Source of the DNA: Gymnopilus junonius
Lineage: Eukaryota > Basidiomycota > Agaricomycetes > Agaricales > Galerinaceae
NCBI GenBank assembly: GCA_015501075.1
Contig: JADNYJ010000016.1
Location: forward strand, 186,001-250,000
Reading direction: 5' to 3'
DNA: 64,000 nt
The stretch's first letter is position 1; each line of letters opens with the position of its first letter. Below, in pieces: positions 10,883-22,337 of the stretch. A program made the translations under genes and the position numbers. The notes under the pieces are model-generated. The model did no database searches. It was not told the DNA's origin and worked only from the letters and a program-made list of their open reading frames with translations.

Positions 10883-13008
10883 TTAAGGGAATTTGAACGT
10901 GGCTCCGTTTTCGAGGAGATTCGCTTTTGATCTCCGCTTTTGTTCCTGCAGCAGAAACTGCAATTGGTCCGCCGTCTGGTGGAATTGGGTTCCGGAGAAT
11001 AGAGTGATAGATGCCAGTGTGGGACATTGTTTGATCCAGCAGTCGATTTGGGCTTGTTCAAGTGTACTGGGTATCAGTGGTATTTTTTCTTCTGTGCTAA
11101 TGTTAGTCACTCCTGCGCTTTGCGGGTCGTTCGCTAACGGGGAGGAGAAGCAAAGGGAAGAAAGAGCCTTGTAGCGCGCTAACGATCCTTGGAGGCTTTT
11201 ATACAGAGCCTGATAATAACAAATAAGTGGCAGATAAAGAAGAAACGAACAGCAGCACTACTTACTTCTTCTCTTCCAGAATTACGGCATCGGAAAGATA
11301 CTTCAAGTGAACAAAGGCCAAGCCATTCGACCTCAGACGTATGTCCTTGCGCTGGAGATAGCTCATCCATGACAGGCTTGCTGAAAGCTCCCAAAGCTGC
11401 ACCTGTTGCACCTAAAATCTTTTCAATCGACCTCTTGTCAACATTATCACTGAATCTGAGTGAGAGGTGCAAGATGCCGCGCAAAGAGTTCATCAACGCC
11501 GCGGGTCGTAAACCATTGTAAAGAGTGGTGTTGATATTAAGTGTGACAGACCTAAGGGTCCTTCGTAAGGTTGCTGCGAATGGGGAAGTGAGGAGGGTTG
11601 CTAATGCCGGTGTGGCGTGTAGTGTTGTCAAGTTCGGAAGTAATGTGAGCGACTCAAATCCAATGATTGGACTTGGAGGTAACGACGGAGGAGTGAAATG
11701 TGCTGAATGAGGGGAGGATGACGGAGTCATCGAGTAGGGAGTTAATGGACCGCTGGTCAATATTGGTTTTAGGTAAGGACCGGAAGGTGCTAAAAAGTCG
11801 ATTCTGGTATTGTCGTCGTGGGGTATACATTGAGATTTCCTGTTGTCCGATGATGGGGTATCTTCGAGGTTCATAAATCGCAGAAAGATAATATTCGTCT
11901 GACCATCCAACCACGCGAAGAGAGCTTTCAACTCCGCGTCGGTCATAGAATGGGTCGTGAAAGTCAGGCTCTGGAGACCGAACGCGGTATGGTGAGAAAG
12001 GAGCGAGAAATCGAACGAGGGGAGGGTCAGAGAGCGGAGGTTGGACATCCGTTCTAGAGCCAGCGTGAATGACGCAGTTAGCAGCGCGTTCTTGCGCTCC
12101 ATGGCATAGTCAGTGGGCACGATGGCGGACGGATTTTGATTGAGGACGTCTGCGAGGAAGAAGGGTGGCCATTTTCGGCATGTAAGGGTTGTGACGAGGT
12201 CTGTAAGTTCCCTGCGTGAAACAAGGTTGGCAACCAGTTTTTCTGCTTGCTCTGGGGAGAGTGAATCGAATTCTAGGGAGCCGTAGAGGGCGCTACGGGA
12301 AGCGGATGCGAATATACGTGAAACTGCGGCAAGGGACCGCACGTTCGATTTTGGGAGGTGGGATAGAATGAGAACAATAACCTCTTCTGGTAAATGCAAC
12401 ACGGGCTTGGGTGATTGAGGAAGAGGCGGCGGTAGTTCCTGTGCTGTAGGACTCACGGGACTCGGCGCTATAGAACCGTAACGCGGCTTTTTGACCTTCC
12501 AACTCAACGATCTCAGCAAATTGGGCGAGCTTATGGCACGCGTCCGTGGAAGGTCTCTCGCTGGGAAGGAACCGTATCGTGCTGGGCTCGCAGGTGGAGA
12601 ATGCCCAAAGGATCGACGGGAAGATATCGAAACGGCACTGCCAAGCCCACTCGGTCTGCGTATGTCATCATCAGATTCAATAGTGTCTATCGACGATGAG
12701 AACGACGGTCGTCTTGAGCTGTTGTTGAGGGAACTGTTGAGGAGGTCGAGGTCAGGTGGGGGTGCCTTCTTTCTAGGGGTGAAGATGGAGGAGACGCGGC
12801 TAATTATACGGATACTAGTTGACGTCGTTCGATACCGTTTCTGAGGTACATTTTCGACGGCAGCGGATGGTATCAGGGGAGGCGGCCGGGTTGCTGGGGC
12901 TTCTACTGGGCCTGGGGATGGCTTGGCCTCTACTTTTTGCTTTTCTCGTTCCTTGTCGATGAAATGGAATGGCTGCAACGAACGTCTGCGGGAGAGGAAG
13001 GAGCTCAT
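10883..13008 (-). CDS. F-box protein
   Basis: Two exons (11266-13008 and 10883-11209) are joined across a 56-nt intron (11210-11265), giving about 689 residues. The F-box lies near residues 205-245 (LPEEVIVLILSHLPKSNVRS) and would bind Skp1 in an SCF ubiquitin ligase. Residues 1-200 are Ser/Pro/Arg rich and look disordered, with a short positively charged start. The region after the F-box has Leu-rich spacing (for example LRSLTLPSFDFS), as in the degenerate leucine-rich F-box proteins common in Agaricomycetes, which choose the substrate. The large first exon is fully open. The unspliced frame would stop at 11179, but splicing adds about 80 conserved-looking residues ending LLENGATFKFP. Substrate unknown. 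Confidence 0.85.
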
Positions 13009-13760
13009 CGCCGTTGGCGTTCAGGACGTGCGAAGCAAGCAAGGCTAGGTGGCGTACTCCCTACTAAGCCTAGTGGAGTTATGTATAGAGTGAAAAATCG
13101 TCTCGTGGGCACCTGTTTTGCCGGAACAGCTCATAGCGACGGAAGGCAGCCTGGATACCAAAATATTCTTGCGGTCCGCCAACCCTGACAACATGTGAGT
13201 TTCTCGACAAACAGTTCATTTACATAAGTGCTTACCAAATACTTAATTACTCTTCAAGTGTGTTGTCGATGGGATCCATCGAGAACATATTTCAGAACGA
13301 AAATGTCCCTACGTTGCTCTGAAGTCACAATCACATCAAGTTTGCTACTCCGACTTGGTCTGCTACCATGCCTCCAGTTCAGTCAATACATCATGATTTG
13401 CACTCTCATCATGTTGTCTCTTTCTTCCTAAGAAGGCAAACGATCAGCTCAAGGCCTAGCCGCTTAGGTACTCCTCTGTAGATCTGGGAGTTGTGTGGGC
13501 AGGACCCAAAAAGCTGCTGTCGAACTGTTGATCTTTGATGGACAAATTTGCCTTGACGTTCTCTATCTCGAGTCCCATTACACCTCGCGGCTTCAAATAT
13601 CTCAACAATTTTTTTCAAATCGTCAAGATGCAGACATTTTCTGCAAAAAGCTGCCACCCAAAAGACTTGATTCGCTATATATGATTCGTGATCTACTATA
13701 GTCTACTTACTCGTGGGTCGTTGAAACACCGATAACTGGTATACTTCGCTGTGTTGGTTA
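13009..13760. other. Intergenic stretch upstream of the F-box gene
   Basis: This should include the F-box promoter on the minus strand. Short open frames exist (13228-13431 plus, 13409-13657 minus), but none has a recognisable domain or convincing splice structure. Nothing else was seen. Confidence 0.4.
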
Positions 13761-14200
13761 TATGAACACATTGACTCTCAACTGGATGGTTAGTTATCTT
13801 CCTTTCGTTTCCGCTTGTTGTCTTCAAAGCAGGTCGCATTCCCATTTTTCGGGCTTCTTTCGATCCTTTGCGCGGTATGCCATGATTGTCACAGATCGCT
13901 TGGTTAGACTTAAAGTAAAGTTCGAAGACGAAGCTCTAGCCACCATAGAAGTGGTTAACCATGGACTTGATTCCTGGTGCCTATTATGGGAAGCATCTTG
14001 CGTCTGTCCTTCCAACTTGAATTTCTATATCTTCTGATCTCAGACCCAAACCTCTGTTGCAGAACTATCAATACTATACCTTGGATAATTTTCTACACCT
14101 CCGTTGCTTTAGGCCATCATACTAGTTGGTGCATCCGTGCTCTTTTTGATGGATTCATATCGGTTTCAGAACCCGCTACTGGCTTTCTTCCACCTGAGGA
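13761..14200 (+). pseudogene. Decayed C-terminal fragment of an MFS transporter
   Basis: The block DEALATIEVV (about 13926) corresponds to GEALASIEVV in the last exons of the MFS gene at 16662-18720. The block GASVLFL.DSYRFQNP (about 14125) corresponds to its final exon, GASVLFLIRDSDRYQKP. The intervening bases also align (for example the CTATTATGGGAAGCATC stretch against CTGATGGGGAGCATC), but the frame is broken. The upstream two thirds of a transporter are absent. It is best read as a relic of a paralogue. Confidence 0.6.
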
Positions 14201-14999
14201 TGGAGCTTTATATTTTCCTCACAAGTTGAGATTGCGGCCGGCCCAGCTGATACTTTGCAGCGAAAGCAGTCGCACGGTCGCACGGGTGTTCATTGGCACA
14301 TTGAATATAATTGATGTTCGATGGTCTAAGCCTTATCCTCAGCTCAAGTGCTCCCTCCATTTAATCAGACTGGATTACGACTTAAATCGGTAGCATCACC
14401 GAGGTAAGATAATGCCTGTTATATTCTAGCTGAATCTGATTATCCAAATCCAATTCTAGTCTCGAACACCCTGTATGAAACTCAAAAGCTCTTCATTTCA
14501 GGTGTCATTTGATTATCATCCACCTCGCTACAGAATGTATATTTAGCAGTGTCATCTCCGAGATCTTGCTACCCCAATATAAAGAGTGGCCATTCACCAG
14601 GCGGATGGTCAGTGCGACCGACCTTTTCAATATCTGACTTGGGGTGTTGTTCGCGGGGGATTATTATAACATTGACATTCAATATATATCGGCAAAGGAT
14701 TCTACGGGATTGACGGCAAGGGCCTGGTATGTGGTCCTGAAACAGAAGCAAGCCGTCCTCGTCGTTTTCGACATTTCTTCACCTATTCGGCGGGCATGCT
14801 CCACGGCATCAAGAAACCACTGAATCCACGCATTTTCCAGATAAGAATGAATGACTCCACACATCTTGACTTAAGTAAATCTGATGCGCCGACACAGCGG
14901 AGTTCCAGCATCCTCCTGTCGACACTGACCTACGAAAAACTTCCAAGTTCCAGTAAGTGGCTGGATACCGCCCTTGGGGAGCAATAAGCGATTCTGATC
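14201..14999. other. Gap between two transporter relics
   Basis: No gene is supported. Several 60-120-codon open frames overlap on both strands at 14569-15183 without a domain. It may hold further decayed transporter or promoter sequence. Confidence 0.35.
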
Positions 15000-16345
15000 C
15001 AGGATGCCAGAGATATTGCACTCGCCAAGGGACGTGGAAGCTCGGGGAAGCGTTCTCTTTCGACCTCATCCCATTCTCCGGGTCATGAAGAAAGCAGGAT
15101 TGATGTGGAAGCAGAATGCAGTACTGTTGGCAAGCTGGATTGGACAGTTTTGCCGATAATGACAATGTTCTATCTTCTGTCATTCCTAGTGAGAGTCCTT
15201 ACGTCTGGTCTTCAGGATACACGATTCATAGCCTACTATGTTTATTTCAGGATCGAGCAAACATCGGTAATACAAATATCGCAAACTGACTTCTTTACAT
15301 TTGTCTTACTCCTGGAATTTCCTGAGGCAATGCTCGCATCGCGGGGCTGCAGAAATCTCTCGACCTAACAGATAACCAGTACCAGATAGCTGTTACCGTG
15401 CTCTATGTGTGAGTTAGGTTCTAGTGATTTGGAAGTCAAACCCAATCAAGGCTGATTAGACCCATCTTTTTATAAGACCTTATATAGCCGCAGAATTGCC
15501 ATCGAACCTTGCTCTATGAAAGATTGGACCACGAGTGCTTATGCCGACATTATTAACGATATGGGGTATCATTGTTACACTTCAAGGTGCATTTCCGTCC
15601 ATGAATATAATCTATGTATTCTAAGGACAGTTTGTATTGACAACGATAAAGGCTTAGTCACTTCTTATGGAGGTTTGGTGATAGTACGAGCGTTACTTGG
15701 GTTACATAGTCGAAGGTCCAATGTTACCTGGGATCGTCCTTTACCTCTCTGGATTCTACGCACGCTCGGAATTGTCTTTACGGTTGGTCTATTTTCCTTT
15801 CCTTTTTGTACAGAGGAGGCGACTGACTAGCGGGACGGAACGCAGTATTGCGTTGTTTTTCTCCTCAGCTTCGGTAAGTATTTAAACTTTGTACTTTCGC
15901 TGGTTAGTTAGACCTGCTCTTTACCTTGTAAGCTCTCTGGTGCCTTTTCAGGTTTGCTCGCGGCTGCTATCCAGAATATGAACGAAATAGGTGGTGAACC
16001 CGGTTGGTCATGGACCTTCATTCTTGTATGATTCAATTGCTTCCTACATTACGAATTTACCCCTCAATTTGTTTCAAACAATGCAGGAAGGGTTGTTCTC
16101 CATGTTAATAGGAATTTCCGGATTCTTCCTGCTGCCATCGACTCCTCGCGACTCAAAATTCTTGACAGATGAACAGAAAGAGTAAACTATCTTTTTTCTT
16201 GGGTTTGAGACAAGTTTCAGCATTAATTTTACTAACAACGGTATCGCAATGCGCCTAGTGGAAAGGGACCGTCCCTCAATTAGTGCCTTAGACCACATCT
16301 CATTCTAGGAGATTTTTCGCTCCCTCACGTCGCTGTTATGGATAT
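15000..16345 (+). pseudogene. Broken Dal5/allantoate-permease-like MFS transporter
   Basis: The encoded blocks run in the right order for the anion:cation symporter family: LDWTVLPIMTMFYLLSFL (15130), DRANIG-NARIAGLQKSLDLT (15255-15365, split by an intron), PYIAAELPSNLAL (15480), KIGPRVLMPTLLTIWG (15528), SYGGLVIVRALLGL (15664), VEGPMLPGIVLYLSGFY (15710), LLAAAIQNMNEIGG (15960) and EGLFSMLIGISGFFLLPS (16087). An in-frame TGA replaces a codon after SNLAL (about 15515), a 4-base insertion (CATA, about 15704) shifts the frame, and the gene stops near DEQKE with only faint homology beyond, so the C-terminal half is missing. Members normally have about 500 residues and 12 membrane helices. Confidence 0.75.
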
Positions 16346-16661
16346 TAGTATAAATGGACATTTACAATAATCACTACCTCGTAGTACTCAGTAGAATATT
16401 CTAGTTAGTCTCCAGTACTCGAAATCGAGTCTTATTTTAGCTCGCTATTGATACTCTCACGGGAGCTCGAAGAGTAGAACAAAGGAGTTGGCGTTTTAGC
16501 GAAGTACCCCGTGGGATATTTTGTCCAATCGGCACCAACCCTCGCTGCCGAGCTTGTCAGAGTTCAACATGCTTCTGACTGCGACCAATTTTATTTCCTA
16601 CCTCCACCGCACGAGCCCGCCCATCCTAGCCATCCAGAAGGACTGATGAACTCGCTTCCTC

Positions 16662-18720
16662 ATGAGTTACCTATCTGAAGAAACTTTGCTCGACGATGGG
16701 CACGTTCAACACGCCAGGCACCGCAGCCACTCTGCATCCAGGGAGCGCAGGTTCTCAGCAGCCACTCTGGTCATACCCATAGCGATAATATGTCGTCTGG
16801 CAATTATGTTACCGTCAACAACGAACTTTCGCATCTTAGAAATCGCTGCTTGTCGGCTATGGTACTATTTGAACAATCCTGGGGCTATTCCTCCAGGTGG
16901 TGGTGGAATACCAGATGAAATGTGCAAGACAGGCGCAGTGGACAAGTACTACGCGGCCATGTCGTCCCTCCTTTCTGTGGGCGATGGTATAGGAAGTAGG
17001 TTATCTCCAACTTGGCTTTTATGATGAAGGTAAACTAATATATCGCATTTGTAGCTGTTGTTGGCTGCGCCGCCGCTGGGTACTTCGGTTCTAGGATTGG
17101 ACGAAAGCCTGTCCTATTGGGGGTGCTTTCAATTGCTGTCATTGGCCAGATTTCCGTCGTTTTCTCTCAGATCCTCGGAGGATGGTTGGAATTCGTGTTC
17201 TTTTTTGTTTGGGCTGTCTGTCAGACGATTGGCAATGCCTTCACGGCCATATTCGTCATCAATATGTATATCGTCGATGTGTCTGGGGCAGAGGAAAGGT
17301 ACTCTTTTTGACCTTGGGTCCTATATATGTTCTCAAGTACTTCAATGAAGGACTGCAGCCCTCAGCAAAATCGCAGGATGGGCCGCATTAGGTAAATTTC
17401 TTATTCGACCTCATTGATTTCATTGTTCAAACTCCAGTCGTACTCCAGGCGGCGCTTTATCGTTTTCTCTTGGCGGCACAATAACAACGCAATCTCATAG
17501 CACGCTCACGGTGTACTTCGTGTCGTCAATCATCCTCATTTTGTCATGCATCTACATTGCTCTTATACTGCCCGAATCATTCCCTGCCTTTAAACGCGCT
17601 GAACTCCGTCGTCAACGTGAAGAGGAAGCACCTCGAATAGCACAGTCGTGGCTCGAAAAAGTCAAGTCATCTATGGCTATGATCACAGAACCTTTGCAGC
17701 TGCTCAAGCCTGCATACGATCCGGCCACGGGCAGATTTAACTGGCGTTTGCTGTACTGTGCGATACATGTGTTTATTGTCACCTTAGCTGATGGATATGC
17801 TGTCCTCGCGATGATCCTTTACTTTACGGCTCATTATAAATATTCCCCTGCTCAGGTGTGTCCCTGTCCATTCTCGTGGTTTTGTATCTTATATTACACT
17901 CCAGACTGGATATGTTCTAACCACCCTCAACATCACGGGTGTTGTAGTGCTGACGGCAATTATTCCTCAAATTGTTCGTTACCTCCGACCTTCATACCAG
18001 CGGAAGCAACCTGTAGCATTGCCCGAGGAAGGGCTAGCTTCCGAAAATGATGGTGCTAGCAGTGAATCTAAACAAGAAGTCGTGTCTGAGACTTCTGATC
18101 ATTTGGATGTCCATATTACAATTGGTTCTTGGGTCATTGAAGCAATCGCCTATCTCGGCGTCGCGACGACTACGACACTTACCTCTCAGCTTGCTTGTCA
18201 GTTCCAATCTAAGATCCTCTGTTGTACTCTTTCATTTACTCTTTTTCAGCTGTGGTGTGCATTGGCCTCGGAGCTGGGCGTAATCCTGTTTTCCGCAGCT
18301 TGGTTGCAGCCTCTGTAGATCCCTGAAGCAAGGTGAATATTAAGGACCTTGCTCTATAGATCTTTATACTCAAATCCTTTCTTTTTCATTCAAAGGCGAG
18401 GCTTTAGCTTCCATTGAAGTTGTTTCAAGTCTGTCCTTGATTATTTCACCTATTCTGATGGGGAGCATCACCACCTGGTGAGTTCAAATTTTTTTAATAT
18501 TTCCAGCACGTCAACTTATTTGAGATAGGACCATCACCTCTATGCCGCAAACTATTTTCTGCGTCCACGCCGTACGTGACTTAGCTAGCTATCATACCTT
18601 TAGTATGTGCTTGTACTGACAGATGCCATGATCTAGACGATTATCTTGCTTGGAGCATCAGTGCTCTTCTTGATTAGAGATTCCGACCGGTATCAAAAGC
18701 CTCGCATTGTCCTTGAATGA
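16662..18720 (+). CDS. MFS transporter flanking the RiPP-like cluster (one frameshift)
   Basis: The gene is spliced from about eight exons and encodes a 12-helix transporter of roughly 530 residues. Blocks seen are RRFSAATLVIPIAIICRLAI (helix 1), SSLLSVGDGIGS, GYFGSRIGRKPVLL (the loop 2-3 G-x-x-x-D/G-R-x-G-R-K/R signature), NAFTAIFVINMYIVDVS and GALSFSLGGTITT, with a charged central loop, and TIILLGASVLFLIRDSDRYQ at the end. It resembles drug or tetracycline-type MFS exporters in Agaricomycetes. In the second-last exon the frame stops at 18322 unless one C is added to the CCC at 18321-18323 (DP-LKQG). It lies convergent with the repeat-precursor gene, 434 bases away, so it could export that product; this is inference. 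It could also be a fresh pseudogene. Confidence 0.7.
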
Positions 18721-19153
18721 ATACTCTTTTTGGCACCTATACAATTCCAAGATCTTGTACCTGGACTGAGATGCTCAAGTACCATAGTACCCATCAATTA
18801 TGGTCGATTTTCCGGCTGTCTGATTTGAATTGGCATCTTTCTTACATTAAATCAAGAATATGTCGCTTGATAAAACATTAACCGGCAAGGTCCGCGACAA
18901 GGATCGAGTAACCAAAGACCTGTAAATATGCGCCACATATAACATATTTGGAAATTCAAGAAACATCTAGCCACGGATGGAATTTGAGTCACATAAGTTG
19001 CAAGCCATGCACGTCTCCCGGTTTCCATGTCACTCGTGTTCGTGTTTCAAATTTCATCCTATATATATACAAAAACTGATTTCTATGTTCACCGTTCAGC
19101 AAAGTAAAAGAAATTGCATGTCAAATCATGGCCATGGCTAAAGCCTAAGATAC
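18721..19153. other. Gap between convergent MFS and precursor genes
   Basis: This holds the two 3' UTRs. It is AT-rich, with a TATATATAC run at about 19063. No open frame of interest and no copy of the 39-nt repeat was seen here, so the repeat array stops sharply at 19217. Confidence 0.4.
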
Positions 19154-20976
19154 TCAAGCTTGGATGGCTAATTGAGTTATTAGAAAGCTGAATCAAGCTC
19201 AGAGGTTTTTGCCTACCGCGACCGTAACGGGATTGAACGTCATCGGTGAATTCCTCTTTTAATACGCATGCATCATCAGTTTATCTCATCTTAAGTCAGC
19301 CACTGTACAACACTTACCACGGCCATAACGAGATTGAACATCATCAGTGAATTCCTCTTTGTACGAGTATAGGTTAGTGTCTTCAAGTTGTTCAATTTCA
19401 CCCAACATCTACTTACCACGACCATAACGAGATTGGACGTCGTCAGTGAACTCTTCTGGTAAGGTAGGTGAGATAAACTCAATGACATCCTAGAAAAAAG
19501 ATGAGCTTACCACGTCCATAACGAGATTGGACATCATCAGTGAATTCCTCTGAAGATATATTGAGCTTCATTTTCGTATTCGAAAAAATACTACCTACCA
19601 CGACCGTAGCGAGATTGGACATCGTCGATGAATTCCTCTTTAATGAAGTTCAGGCGTTTTTCTTGTTCGACATGAAGGACCACATACCACGACCATAACG
19701 AGATTGAACATCAGCAGTGAACTCCTCTTTGGTCGCAGCTCAAGGTCTTTTCATCTAGATTGAAAGCTGTGCACGTACCTCGACCGTAACGTGACTGGAC
19801 ATCATCAGTGAATTCCTCTGTCAACATTTCGTTTGCATTCCCCACATAGCTATAAAATTCTCCTTACCACGACCATAACGAGACTGAACGTCATCAGTGA
19901 ATTCCTCTAACGATGACAAATATCATCAATCTCTTCTTTGTAAAAAAGAGGACACCGGACACCTACCGCGACCGTAGCGGGATTGAACATCATCTGTGAA
20001 TTCCTCTGTTTCATTCTCGATCAGCTGGGACAATACTGAGTGAAAGTCTATAGGTTACCACGACCATAACGGGACTGAACATCGTCAATGAATTCCTCTT
20101 TAGTAATGTCAAGATATTGGTCAGTCTTCATCGAACTAATTCAAAAAAATACACTGACCGCGTCCGTAGCGGGATTGGACGTCGTCGGTGAATTCTTCTG
20201 AAATTGGTAGTATACCAGTTATTTCTGTGGTCAACATAAAGGCAATGTATTAGTAGCTCACCACGACCGTAGCGGGACTGGATGTCATCCGTAAATTCTT
20301 CTATAAACAGAGCAGTCTCAGCAGGAGACAGTGAGAAGGCGCTTAGTCCAATTACTGCGACCATAATGGGACTGAACATCGTCAGTGAACTCCTCTATTT
20401 ATCTGTTAGTTTATCCTGGTAGCAAATTTGAAACTGGTAAGCTTACCACGTCCATAGCGAGACTGAACGTCGTCAGTAAATTCCTCTGTCAGAGCGAAGG
20501 CGTTAGACTCTGTCCACTGCCAGAAATTTGGCTACAAACCACGGCCGTAACGAGATTGAACATCGTCGGTGAAGTCCTCTGTTCAGGGAAGATGCGTTAT
20601 TAAATATCTGTGGTCCACCGGAGCTACCAACTTACCTCGGCCATATCGAGACTGGACGTCATCCGTAAATTCCTCTGTTGGATATCAATACTTAATCAAA
20701 CAACTTCAGTTTGATTCGTACCGCGACGTCGAACATCGTCTATCTCTTTTGTTGGAGGTCCTTTAATATATAACTTTTGTTTAAGCTGTACGGACTCACC
20801 AAGATCAGGTGAATAGTTGAAAGGAGCTCTCCTGGAAAGTCCTGCTTATGGTCATTAGCACAAGAGTCAGCAGTCGGTGTTTTTAAATGCTCACCTGCTT
20901 CAGCAGGGACGACGGGCACAGCCAATGCAGCTGTCAAGAGAGGGAGGAGGACGATGAACACACGGGAAAGCTGCAT
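19154..20976 (-). CDS. Secreted repeat-peptide precursor (putative dikaritin-type RiPP precursor)
   Basis: Twenty exons join to 801 nt, or about 266 residues. Exon 1 (20895-20976) encodes a signal peptide (MQLSRVFIVLLPLLTAALA). Exon 2 (20800-20841) contains LSRR, and exon 3 (20722-20760) contains EIDDVRRR; these are two Kex2-type sites bounding a spacer. Sixteen 39-nt exons follow, at 20636, 20540, 20447, 20356, 20262, 20159, 20059, 19967, 19868, 19779, 19688, 19599, 19511, 19417, 19318 and 19217 (left ends). Each encodes one 13-residue repeat, consensus EEFTDDVQSRYGR. The last exon (19154-19167) adds four residues and TGA. All introns are 39-64 nt, GT-AG and phase 1. Repeat junctions read RYGR/E, an R-x-x-R furin-like site. 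Secretion, cleavage at each junction and oxidation by the neighbouring UstYa enzymes are expected by analogy with ustiloxin-type precursors. The product is unknown. Confidence 0.85.
19217..20674 (-). repeat. Array of sixteen 39-nt coding repeats with 47-64-nt intronic spacers
   Basis: The unit period is 88-103 bases. Exon copies differ mostly at synonymous positions (GAT/GAC, TCT/TCC/TCA, CGT/CGC/CGA). Amino-acid changes are few: E2D (20540), R10H (20356), E1K with V7I (20262), T4I (20059, 19599) and D5A (19688). F3, D6, Q8, S9, Y11, G12 and R13 never change. The introns share almost nothing beyond splice signals. The regular spacing imitates a CRISPR array, but the coding and splice pattern explains it. 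Confidence 0.92.
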
Positions 20977-22337
20977 TATGAGAAAAAGCTTGATGGGTTC
21001 GAGTTCTTTCGACTAAGAAAGGTGGGAGTGTGCAGATCAGGTCTCTATAGTATTTAAAGTCTCGATTAGTGGCCACCTAATCAGAGTTGGCTTATGCACA
21101 TTTCCGACTCAATAGCGAAAATTTGGCTCATGGAATGGAGTACTCGTTTCTTTGTCCAGAATGAGTTACTGTAAGCATGTGAGCCTTCTATTTGGTATAA
21201 ATACGAAGAACATGTACATTTTTGGGAGTAGGAGAGGACATGCGGTGATCAACTGCTCCGCTTAGGTCGCATTTTGTTCAAAAAGAAATAAGAAGTTCCA
21301 CTCAAAGCGCACTCCTTTCTGCTGAAAGCGAATCAATAGCCATTGCCACTTACAAATGGAGTAGTAGTTATTACTAGTGAATGAGCACTAGAACTTCAGA
21401 TTCCGAGAAGGATCCCATGACATGACAGTCTTACTTTACTACTGCTTCATTTACGACTCCAACATTCGCACACCAATATTTTAATCTTGACAGCTCATAC
21501 ATACCCAGGTTTCGATATTTTTAAACCTAGTACACCCATATGTCGTACTAGAAAGTCCCGAATGAGGTGAATCGCGATCATATGTGGGACAACAGTCACT
21601 TTCGGGTTTGTAGGTCAAGTGTGGGCTGAAGGAGCCTGAAGCGCTGACATTTGAAATTTAGTCCGGCCCCGAGCACCAAATATTGGAATTAAAGCAAGTT
21701 TCTTCATATAATCGTGATCAAAGGTACGACTTCACATTATATCGAAGTCTGTCTACGAGAGACTAGCAAGTTTCCCAGACTGGATGTCGAGCCGGTCTTT
21801 ACTGGCTGCCATCCGCAACTTCGTAAAAGGGTACAAACGTAACGAAGGAGCACCATCCCAGTACAGTGAACTGGTCTGAGAAAATGACCCTCTTTCCAGA
21901 TGGCGTTTAATATAATAGCTAACAAGGAAGTATTCCATGACCCCACCCAATTACATTGTTGATGAAGTAAATGGAACAACTTGATCGGTTTTCTACCAAA
22001 AAAAAGAGAACTGTGGTAAAGCGATCAGGTGTCTTTCATGGACATCAAATGGAGTCGAGGGGATTTAAATCGCAGTCCAAGAAGGCTTTCGCTTTGCCTC
22101 ACCGCATTTCATCCTACTACAGATAGCACATTTGGGGCTTAAAAATCCCCTACTGCTTTCTCACAGAGGAGAAGATGAGGAGAATTGCATTTTAAGCGGT
22201 CATAGAATTTCAAGTCAGTGTTGACCCGAGGTAAAATTCAACCAAAGTTCTAGCCCAGCCGGGCGTGATGCCTTTTATTTTGATTACAGTCCGCCTTCTA
22301 CCACCTTATCAAAACCCACTTCTCATCGTTGCTCATC
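20977..22337. other. Divergent intergenic region between precursor and first UstYa gene
   Basis: About 1.36 kb separates the two divergent starts, so it probably carries both promoters. A TATAAATA on the plus strand at about 21195 is too far from the UstYa start to assign. The 60-100-codon open frames at 21737-21979 (minus) show no domain. No regulator gene is visible here or elsewhere in the cluster. Confidence 0.45.
21051..21058 (-). promoter_or_regulatory. Possible TATA box of the repeat-precursor gene
   Basis: On the minus strand the bases read TTTAAATA, about 75 bases upstream of the start codon at 20976. This leaves a reasonable 5' UTR if transcription starts 25-35 bases downstream. 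It is a sequence match only. Confidence 0.4.

Noticed and set aside
19217..20674. CRISPR array (regular ~39-nt repeats with ~55-nt unique spacers)
   Set aside because: Each repeat is a coding exon bordered by correct GT-AG splice sites in a eukaryotic genome, with silent third-base changes and a signal-peptide exon upstream.
19217..20674. Non-coding minisatellite
   Set aside because: Changes between units concentrate at silent codon positions, all units keep length 39 and phase, and only the exon part is conserved.
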